Positions 55,148-64,000 of a stretch of 64,000 nt of DNA are shown here, piece by piece; the first letter of the stretch is position 1, and each line of letters opens with the position of its first letter. This DNA is from Omphiscola glabra. Its lineage: Eukaryota; Mollusca; Gastropoda; Lymnaeidae. The notes below the pieces were generated by a model. The model saw only the letters and a program-made list of their open reading frames with translations, was not told where the DNA came from and searched no databases. Both the position numbers and the translations under genes were made by a program. Location: the NCBI GenBank assembly GCA_964017045.1, contig OZ024794.1, forward strand, positions 31,414,315 through 31,478,314, given 5' to 3'.

Positions 55148-58100
55148 GTGAGTGGCTAGGATGGCTTGAATTAATTGGCTACCTATTGATGACATTGACA
55201 TTGTTATGATTATCATTGTAATTTAACGCCCATTTTTCAAATCATGCATATCATTTTCCTTGTTCCTAACAACAGGTAATGGCGGTGAGATAACCTGGTG
55301 CTTTTCTCAAGTTAAAGGTTCAATTGAAGAAGAAGTTGCTGAAGGTAAAATAGTTAATAAAATCAACTTCCTTAGTTTTTAGGGATAAATTATCTCCAAA
55401 AAACAAACTTTTCAAATTGACACTACTTATCATGACTTCCTACTCTTACTTTTTTGCTTGAATTGATGGAGCCCAAAGTTCTTGACAAGGAAATAAAATT
55501 ATATAAATAATATATTATCACTCCTAATATACGCCTAGATACTAGTATTAAATTAAAACATGCAAGCTCTGGTGTGTTCAACAAAACATACTCCTGCCTT
55601 GGGCCTTTGACTTTATTTATTAAGTTTATTCATATTTATGTTTGGACATTAGAAATTGGGCTCAAACATTATTTAAACTTAATGGTTAAATCAATGTGCC
55701 CCTATCATTATTTAAGTATTGACTTATTCAATCCATATTTAAAATAAAAATGGTAAAATTAAGCTACTTAAACTTAATTGAAGTAACTTTTAGACTCTGC
55801 CTACTCTGCTTGCTACACCTGATCTATTTAGGCCTATTTAAATTTTAATTTAGTATTTGTATTTGATGGTATATGAATATGGCAAAGGTATTTGTATTCT
55901 GAAATTGAGAGTTACGATTGTTATTATGAATTCCAAACTTTTGGGCTGCCACTTCAATAAACTACAAAAGTAATAACTTCTAATTAACTTAGTTTAGAAA
56001 GGTTTATGTAGTTAACATAGTAGACCTTATGATTATGCCATTACTATTTTAAAGTAGAGGGTGATTTACAGTTGGGATTATAGGTAGACTATCCAGGAAA
56101 TAAAGGTATGTAATCTGGGCTTGTAATAATTCTTAACCATTTAAATAAAATATTATTTAAATATATGTTACAATTCATTATTTTTAGTGTACTTTTTATC
56201 TGTATTCAACAGCTGACATTATCTCCTGTGTTGAATTCAATAGTGATGGGGACCTCTTGGCAACTGGGGACAAAGGAGGAAGAGTTGTCATTTTCCAGCG
56301 AGATAAAGCTGTAAGCAATCTTATGTGTTCAAAGGGAGGGATGTTGAAGTAAACAATAAAACTGACCATTCCGAAATAAATATTATATTTGGATTAAAAT
56401 TGCAAAATTCCATAATTTAAAAATTATTAATAAGCATAGCTTAGAGTTTTGGCAGCACCTTAGGAAAATTTAGGCGGCATGTCATGTGCTAATTGGCTTG
56501 TTCATTTATTAAAGTTGTAGCCACTGTCCTAGATGACTGTAACTGAACTATATTAACAATAGTGATGGGACGATTAATTGGAATCGTATCGGAATAATTG
56601 AAATATCAGGATTTTTCCAAAGCATCAGTAACAGAGCTGAATAATTCAGACCCGATGCTGATACCAAAGCTATTCTTGAAAAGTGCTTTGCTGATATGAA
56701 AAAGAAAGCCGATCAACAAGAAACAAGCAATACAAATGCTACAACCACAATAACAAAGAGTCAATTTTCAGCAGCAAGTATTAAAATTAGAACAGAAATA
56801 TCAAGGTATCTAACATTTAAACTGATTGCAAACAATGAGAATCCTCTTAGCTGGTGGAAACCGAACAAAAAGAATTTCCAAGTTTGGCTCTCCTCTCAAC
56901 AAAGTATTTCTGTGCTCCGCCTTCTTCAGTAGAGAGCGAGAGAATTTTTTAGTGTAGGTGGCAATATATACTTGCCAAAGAGAAACCGTTTAGAACCAAC
57001 AACTGGAGAGATGCTTATGTTTTTGCACTATAATTTGCGAGTGCTTCAATTTGACTATGATTAAATGCATATTCTTACTATCAACTGATTGAACTGAATG
57101 AAGTTTTTCTAATTGAACTATGATTAAATGCATATGCTTACTATCAACTGATTGAACTGAATGAAGTTTTTCTCATTAAAGTGGAATTATTTATATTATT
57201 TTGAACTTAATACTACATCTTTGTATTATTAAAATGGAATTATTGATAGATGTGTTTATATAAAACCTTTCCAATACATTGTTATCTAGCATATTGTAAA
57301 GCTTCCATAGCAAGTTAATAAACTTTTCTAATCAATTCTCAACTTTTATATTAATTAAATATGTTAATACCTTGGCACAGTAATACGTATATGTAATAAT
57401 GGCCAGGAATCGTATCGGGAATCAGGATAATTGGGTAGAATCGAAATCGTTTTAAAATTTTGGTATAGTCCCATCACTAGTAGACAACTGAAGTTTACAT
57501 AGCAGGTGCCCAACGTATGTACTATACTCGCTCTAAAGCCCGTTAATTCATTAGCCGGATATCCCTCACCCCTGAAGCCTGAAAGTGCATTTGAAAAGTA
57601 AGAATTTTGGGATTTTTTGTTTTTAAATGGTATTTCTTTCCTTGCACAATCACATCATACTTCGGACGTGGCATTTTAAGGTTGTTTTCTTACAAAAGCA
57701 CTATTTATATTGTGCAGTACTAAAGCTTCTGGTAAAGTTCTCTCAAAAGTCAATAAATTTTTATAAAAGACATAAGTCATGCTGGCAATAAAAGATTAGT
57801 TAAATTAATTAGACTTAATTCAATTCAAAATATCTTCACCTAAATTTCCCAATATGCAGATTTTCATTTTTGATAGTCCATATTCATATTGGAGCACCAG
57901 ACTACTGGGTTGTTAGTTTTTTTTGTTTTTTTTTAGTTTTTAAAACCATCAAGATGGTTTTCCAGTTAAAAAATATACTTGTTTTGCTTAAACAAGTTTG
58001 CCTTTTACACATAATTTTCAACAAGCTCATCTTTGACCACCTTTTTAATTTTAGAGCAAAAATGCTGTTCCCAGTCGTGGAGAGTACAACGTGTACAGTA

Positions 58101-61100
58101 CATTTCAATCTCATGAACCAGAGTTTGATTACCTTAAAAGTTTGGAAATTGAAGAGAAAATAAACAAAATTCGATGGCTGCAGCAAACAAATAGAAATCA
58201 TTTTCTTTTGTCAACAAATGGTAAGAGATAATATTTCGCTGAATTATTTGTAAAAATGTATAAATAAAATTCTTAGCAGGTTTCAATGTTTTTAATGTTC
58301 ATTAAAGTTTTAAGTTAATATCAATATTGCTTTAATTATAATTCTTAAAGAAATTTATTATACTATTATTTATATTTTTTATTCAGATAAAACAATTAAG
58401 CTCTGGAAAGTAGCAGAACGAAACAAACGACCAGAGGGTTATAATTTGAAAGATGAAATGGGCCAGTTTCGTAATAAGTCAGCTATTACATCTCTAAGAG
58501 TACCCATTTTTCAGCCAATGGAACTGATGGTAGAGGCAAGCCCTAAACGAGTTTTTGCCAATGCTCACACTTATCATATAAATTCCATATCTGTAAATAG
58601 TGACTTGGAAACATATCTGTCAGCTGATGATCTTCGAATAAATTTGTGGAATTTGGAGATCACAGACCAAAGTTTCAGTATCCTTTTTAAAAATTATTTT
58701 TAACATCTGTATAAAATGCTCGTCACAATTATTTTTTTCTGTTGACTTTATATTGTTACTAGTCCTTAATAATTAAAAAGACATTGTTGATATAAAACCA
58801 GCTAACATGGAAGAGCTTACAGAAGTTATAACTGCTGCTGAATTCCATCCTAAAGAGTGCAACATGTTTGTCTACAGTAGCAGTAAGGGTAGCATCAGAC
58901 TATGTGACATGCGTGAACAAGCTCTTTGTGACAAGCATGCCAAATGTAAGCTTTTTAGTATTCATTTGAACTTACCATGTCTGTGGATGTAAACTAGCAC
59001 TATTTTTGGCGGTCCGGTTGAAAATTTAAAAAAATTTAAGTCTGCTTATTGCATTCAAAATGTATAAGGTATCAGAAATGCTAAACGCTAGAATTTGAAT
59101 ATTGGTGTTTTTTTAAATTCTAAATCTGATAATTTGTCGTAGAACTTCAATTCTAAAGATATTTTATTGGCATTTATATTGTGTAATTTCATAACTGATA
59201 AGGCTGTGAAAGTTTTAAATTTTGATAGTCTGCTTAAAAAAAAAATTGTGTTGCAATAGCTAGATGCTTTTGGTTTTAAAAACGTATAGACTGTGACCAA
59301 GTTTTTGCATGGTACTAAGATTTTAAAATCAACACTAAAAATTTGTAAGATTTTCATAAAGTTATTGACTGTATATCATTTTAATGAGTATGCAACCCTA
59401 ATACATGGTGAAAATAGTACTCTTTAGTATTCTTTAGGCTTACTTTTTACTAATTGTCATTCAATCAGAATATCTGGACTCTAAAACATGCAGCTAATTT
59501 ATATAAATTTTGTGTGTCTAAACATATTTTAAAAAATTCAACATTATGAACAATTCTTCAATAATTAACAAGTAATCCAGAAAATAAACATTACGAACCA
59601 ACACTTGCAGTAAAAAGTCTTTAAATGGCTGTTCGTAAGCGATAATTAGTAATTCAAGTCAAACAATTGTTGTAGTTCAAATAAATTTCTTCATATTATT
59701 ACCCAGTATGTTGCTGTCGGTTGGCATACAGCTGTCCTGTTGCACTAAATAACTGCTCACATTCCAGACTGGTGGGCGGTGTAGACAAAAAAATGTTAAA
59801 AAAAATATTAATAGAAATATTACCATTCCCTTAGTTTTGTTTTATTTCCATAAAACTATTTACCGTTGCCTAAATTTATTTTTATTTTGAGGAATATTGG
59901 ACAAATAGATCAACATGCAGTGTTCACAGAGGATTAGTCATGTATCATAGGATGACATTAAGAAGTTGAGCAATAATGACTATCAGATTGCCTGTCGACA
60001 TACAATTAATATCTGACTTTTGGTAGATGACCGAAAGCCTAAATCACTATTGACCTTAACAGAAAATGAACTGAAAGTTTATTTTTCTGTTTCGTCCGAA
60101 ACCAAAACAACACCAAAAATGATCATGTAGGAACTTCCGGCACAGAAACCGAAATTCTGTGGGGCTCTAATTCTAGGAACTCAAGTAGTAGCTTTTCTGG
60201 GGTTAAGTAACTAACTCTGCCTAAGAAGACCTTTAGCCATCATCTGCCACCTATGATTTTATAAATATCATTTTACTCTAGCTGTGTGGAATGGTTGAAT
60301 ATTTAACTTGGTGAATACATTATGAAGACAAAATAATTCATAGTAACATCCCCATTTTTATTATTATAATATTTTGTTTATTTTTGATATATTAATTTAT
60401 TTCAGTGTTTGAAGAGCCAGAGGACCCAACCAATCGTAGTTTCTTCTCAGAGATTATTTCCAGTATATCAGATGTAAAATTTAGTCATAGTGGCAGATAC
60501 ATGATAACCAGAGACTACTTATCTGTCAAAGTATGGGATTTGAACATGGAGACTAAGCCTGTAGAAACTTATCAAGTTCATGAATACCTCAGAAATAAAT
60601 TATGTTCGCTGTATGAAAATGATTGTATCTTTGACAAGTTTGAGTGTTCTTGGAGTGGCGATGACAAGTATGTAATGCTTTATTTTATATTTTAGAGAAT
60701 TTAATCATAGTAAAATTATATGGGCTTCCTTATGCGTTTATTCAATTACGAAATCTTGTATGCATCAGTAGCAAAAATTAGTATTTGAATTCTTATTTTT
60801 ATGTAGATAATTTATTTTTAAATCCCATGTAGTGTTTTTTCCCCAAGTTAGTATAGTATCACATAAGAGTTTTTGCAGGTACTGGGTATAAAAATATTTT
60901 TATTACTTATTTTTATCATTCTTTTATAATTTTAATCATTAGCCTCACACAATTTTTTCCATGATGAGAATTGCTGCGGCCTCTTTTCTCCTTTGTCAGA
61001 ATTAGGAGTGTAAAGGAATATTGAGGAAGATGAATAAATATGTCCAGCTTTTGAAGTTGTTCCCATTTGCAACTGCATTCAATATATATATGTTTGCCCT

Positions 61101-61391
61101 TTACTTACTTTCAGACACATCATGACAGGTTCTTACAACAATTTCTTTAGGATGTTTGAGAGGGATAATAAAAGGGATTGTACTTTAGAAGCTTGTAGAG
61201 AAATCACAAAATCAAGAACTGTGCTCAAACCAAGGAAAGTTTCCAGCGGTGGAAAAAGAAAGAAAGATGAAATTAGTGTAGATTCTTTAGACTTCAATAA
61301 GAAAATCCTTCACACAGCATGGCATCCATTGGAGAACATTGTTGCAATAGCTGCCACTAACAATTTGTATGTGTTTTCAAGTAAGGATTAA
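55141..61391 (+). CDS. PPP2R2: PP2A regulatory subunit B, 55 kDa (B55), whole gene
   Basis: Join of 55141-55147, 55276-55344, 56213-56310, 58055-58220, 58387-58677, 58781-58945, 60406-60667 and 61115-61391: 1335 nt, 444 residues plus stop, close to the usual 443-453 of the family. The product is a seven-bladed WD40 propeller that binds the PP2A scaffold and catalytic subunits and selects phospho-substrates in cytosol and nucleus, including at mitotic exit. Both PR55 signatures are intact: [15 protein letters not shown] and [15 protein letters not shown]. Other blocks include [29 protein letters not shown] and [20 protein letters not shown]. All introns are GT..AG. No frameshift or missing block was found. 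The gene cannot be assigned to a vertebrate paralogue; invertebrates usually have one. Confidence 0.97.
55276..55344 (+). CDS. PPP2R2: PPP2R2 exon 2
   Basis: Acceptor AACAG/GTAATGG, donor GAAG/GTAAAA. Encodes [20 protein letters not shown], the conserved WCFSQVKG start of the propeller. This exon is where either first exon would join. Confidence 0.93.
56213..56310 (+). CDS. PPP2R2: PPP2R2 exon 3
   Basis: Acceptor CAACAG/CTGAC, donor AAAGCT/GTAAGC. Encodes [20 protein letters not shown] and [13 protein letters not shown], the first WD blade. Ends in phase 0. Confidence 0.95.
56559..57480 (+). mobile_element. hAT (ZBED-like) transposon remnant in intron 3
   Basis: Ends TAGTGATGGGACGATT and, inverted, TAGTGATGGGACTATA, with adjacent GAATCGTATCGG repeats. 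Flanks attaacaa and gtagacaa are 5/8 alike. Inside, frames at 56696-57064 encode the C-terminal dimerisation domain: [20 protein letters not shown] with WKPN, then (frameshifted) [10 protein letters not shown] and [21 protein letters not shown] stop and frameshifts lie between these. Most of the transposase is deleted, so this is an inactive internal-deletion copy. Confidence 0.85.
58055..58220 (+). CDS. PPP2R2: PPP2R2 exon 4
   Basis: Acceptor TTTTAG/AGCAAA, donor AAATG/GTAAGA. Encodes [20 protein letters not shown], the first PR55 signature [15 protein letters not shown] and [18 protein letters not shown]. Confidence 0.96.
58387..58677 (+). CDS. PPP2R2: PPP2R2 exon 5
   Basis: Acceptor ATTCAG/ATAAAA, donor TTTCA/GTATCC. 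Encodes [20 protein letters not shown], the second PR55 signature [15 protein letters not shown] and [19 protein letters not shown]. The acidic DDLR stretch lies on the substrate-binding face in known structures. Confidence 0.96.
58781..58945 (+). CDS. PPP2R2: PPP2R2 exon 6
   Basis: Acceptor AAAAAG/ACATTG (weak pyrimidine tract), donor CAAAT/GTAAGC. Encodes [20 protein letters not shown], then [20 protein letters not shown] and [14 protein letters not shown]. Confidence 0.95.
59700..60180 (-). mobile_element. hAT transposase remnant in intron 6
   Basis: On the minus strand 59782-59699 reads [20 protein letters not shown] followed by ANRQQHTG, the hAT dimerisation-domain motif, before a stop. 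Further left-to-right sequence has CCGAAACCAAAAC and CAGAAACCGAAATTCTGTGG near 60100-60170, resembling subterminal repeats also seen at 36625. No full termini or duplication were identified. Confidence 0.6.
60406..60667 (+). CDS. PPP2R2: PPP2R2 exon 7
   Basis: Acceptor TTTCAG/TGTTTG, donor GACAA/GTATGT. Encodes [60 protein letters not shown] and the [20 protein letters not shown] block. Confidence 0.96.
61115..61391 (+). CDS. PPP2R2: PPP2R2 exon 8 (last coding)
   Basis: Acceptor TTTCAG/ACACAT. Encodes [60 protein letters not shown] and [11 protein letters not shown] before TAA. The last residues differ from the family's usual FQDK ending; a GTAAGG donor-like string overlaps the last codons. 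Confidence 0.95.
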
Positions 61392-64000
61392 CCTAGGTAA
61401 CAATTAGATATTATAGTCTGCTGGTTGTCCAGTTGCTGAAACGCTTAAGTCCTCCCTCCCCCCACATATTCGCCTGGAGTGGGGCAAAGGGGCCATGTTG
61501 TCATCACCGTCTTTCCATGTGCTGGATCGCTGCTCAATTCTGGATCCAACCCTCGTTGCTGCTCCAAGTTGCGGCAACCACCACAGCCTTTTCATGTGTG
61601 AGGAATCAGGGAAACGGTCTTGTTTCAAGGAAGTGATTTTTGTTAGGCCTGATATCCAGGTTTGCATATATCATGCGTACCTCAAAATTCATGCTGTTAG
61701 CTGCAAATACGCTAATGGATTTTATATTAAAATTAAATACCAAGTAAAAAGAAGACATTGATTGCATTCCTGCCTGATATTGATGTGTGTGAAAGTGTCT
61801 ACTAGTCTTAATAAGTAAAACTTGGCACAGTAACTTCTCAGTATTGTTAGAATATTTTAAGATAATGAACAAAGCTGATTGTGATAGCCATCACACCGTT
61901 ATATGGACCAAAGACTAGATTTTTGTTGCTACTTAACCACTTTTAGGAATATTTCTAACTCATTTGTCAACATCCAAACTAATACTCCTTGATCTATAAC
62001 TTACTATAAGGGCTTGTGTCTTGTTTATTTGCATCCTCTAACTCTAATCAGAATGTTCTAATCTCATTTAAAGGTTGGTGGCTTGTAGATAATAATTTCA
62101 AATATGATCCATTTAATAGTTCGAATATGTGGAAGGCTGAATGAATCAACAAATCTTAATCTGGTTAACAAGCGGTGACAGTACCTGACCACACATATGT
62201 TTAGCTGTAAGGGTACGATTTTTTTTCCTGTTAGGGTTTTTATGTCATAGGCAGTTCTTTATCTGTTCACGCCAAGTCATTTTATATTGTCTTTCCCCGA
62301 CCCCTTCAAAGTGGCAAGAGAAATTTGTGTAAATGTGTTGAAAGGACCCTGTTGATGTTATTAAAACCCAAATAGATGGTTTGTATTGTTTCAATGGATT
62401 GCAAACTACATTAAATGTAAACACAACTATATTCTTTGGTTTTAACTTGTATTTGCCATTTAGCTGCTTTATTTAAATGAATATTCTGAGTGATAGTCTG
62501 TGACTTTAAAATGGTATACGCAGAAAAATTATGTTGAGCTCATAGGCAATCTTAATTCTTGAAAATTTACAGATTCAGTCATTGCATCTTAAATTAAATA
62601 TTTAACTAGCAGCAATAAAAATTTCTCCTATAAACCTTTTTATTTTACTGATACCAACAGAGATTGAATAAATTAAGTTGCTAAGGATTAATGAATTCCA
62701 ACACTTTCTGTTGTACAAATTCCAACTCTATTACCGTTCTATTTACGAATCTAGTGATGCCTTAGACAGAATAATGGTGTTATTGAAATAAAGCTCTAAA
62801 GGAATTGTACTGAATGTAATATAATTTAGAGCATCACAAAGTGATATATGTGAGACGAGGTATAGACTAATTGAATAATCCTTAATCTCTAAGGCGAAAT
62901 ACAATTATTACCAATTTTTTAGGTATTTAATATTTATAATTTATAAGGAAAACTAATATAAATGTAAGTAAATGGATAGGGAAATATCAGGTTAAAATTA
63001 TATTTAAGAAACACACCTTGTTTAGCTTTTTTTATTTTTCACCTGGCCAATGGCTTAAATTTGATAATTGCTAATACATGTAGTAGTTAATGTCTTACAT
63101 CTTATGCTGTATTTCCCCTACAGATGTATAACTATGTTAAACCTACTGTTACTTATATATTAGTTTGTAACAGTGCTGAATAGTAACTATTTTTCAAATA
63201 ATTTCTAATTTCAAAGGCAAGCAATAACGAGTTGGTCTGCAATTCCTATAGGAAGTTCTCAAACATTAGTGTGCATACCAATATTGATGGCATTCTTCTA
63301 CATGGTTTACTGTTTTATGATTTTTAAAACATTTTATCTAGTAGCTAGTATACTTGTCTAGTTTACACATTCTAAGTTTTGTCTGATGAGTTCTAAATTT
63401 GAACTGAGATTTGCATGTTTGGAAAGCATTGAATTCTATGGATTGAAGTACGGTCGGATAGGATGATTCTGCATAATAGCACCAATATCTTTTCCATAAA
63501 TTTTACCATGCAACTGCCATGGTGTTGTGCCAATGTTCTGGTTGTTTGAAATAGTCATAATCCTGGTATAGTTAAATCAGTGATAAACATGCCCAAAGTT
63601 TGGGGGATGGAGCACAAACTTTGGCAGTAAAGATTTCTCAGGTTTACATTGGCAATAGTTGTAATCTTTAAAAATTATCATTCAAGCACCTGACTTTGGA
63701 TGTACACTTTCTATGACTATATTATTCAAAATTTGAAGGAATTTTTAAAAACATATTTTAGATTCAATGATGAACAAACATGTAAGTAGTGAGCAAAAAA
63801 GTTTCTCATTAAAAAATAATGAAATCTTTATTTGTTAAATTTTTACACAGGCCTCTGATGTATTAAAAATGTGATTTGTTGCCAAAAATATAGTGTCCAG
63901 CAAGTTCAATTTATTCTCTCTCTTACACTTCTTAACATTAGTCCATCAGTTTGCCTGTACGGTATTCAGTTTTGTGTGGAGAACCATAAGTACTATTTAA
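61392..64000 (+). other. PPP2R2 3'UTR and downstream DNA
   Basis: AT-rich, with no exon or repeat array recognised. AATAAA signals lie at 62614, 62667 and 62787 among others; which one is used cannot be told. A GC-richer patch at about 61425-61625 has short frames without homology. Confidence 0.6.

Noticed and set aside
61404..61872. Short frames downstream of the B55 stop
   Set aside because: They lie in the likely 3'UTR, overlap on both strands and show no homology.

Overview
The window is eukaryotic: introns with GT..AG boundaries, very long intergenic stretches, dense micro- and minisatellites, and many DNA-transposon remnants. The one intact gene reads as an animal PP2A B55 regulatory subunit. 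The repeat content (SPIN-like hAT MITEs, LINE tails ending in ATAATA, hairpin MITEs, poly-C/poly-G runs) suggests a mollusc, most likely a gastropod. That assignment is an inference and was not checked by search.

Layout. Positions 1-51,600 form a repeat-rich intergenic desert with almost no credible host coding sequence. It holds seven SPIN-like hAT MITEs (most with 8-bp target duplications), several other 8-bp-TSD hAT MITE families (ends CAGTGGCGTAG, CAGGGCCG, CAGGGGTCTCC), hairpin MITEs, a triple-nested palindromic element (4723-5200), a truncated TTF-finger/hAT-type transposase reading frame (about 21230-22424, minus), and a decayed Helitron (about 28487-30840, minus) encoding OTU-like, C2H2 and Rep N-terminal pieces and broken by two hAT MITEs with perfect TSDs. 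It also holds LINE 3' fragments, a candidate solo LTR and about twenty tandem-repeat arrays with units from 2 to 78 bp.

Positions 51,660-61,391 hold the PPP2R2 (B55) gene on the plus strand. Eight canonical coding exons join to 1335 nt, or 444 residues plus stop. A proline-rich open exon at 51735-51894 ends in the same splice phase as canonical exon 1 and looks like an alternative N-terminal exon. Introns 3 and 6 carry hAT transposase remnants. From 61,392 to the window end lies AT-rich 3'UTR/downstream sequence with several AATAAA signals.

The protein is the substrate-selecting WD40 subunit of the PP2A holoenzyme. Everything else appears to be mobile or simple repeat DNA. The most rewarding items are the alternative B55 exon, the nested Helitron, the SPIN-like (probably horizontally acquired) family and the composite MITE with an internal telomere-like minisatellite.
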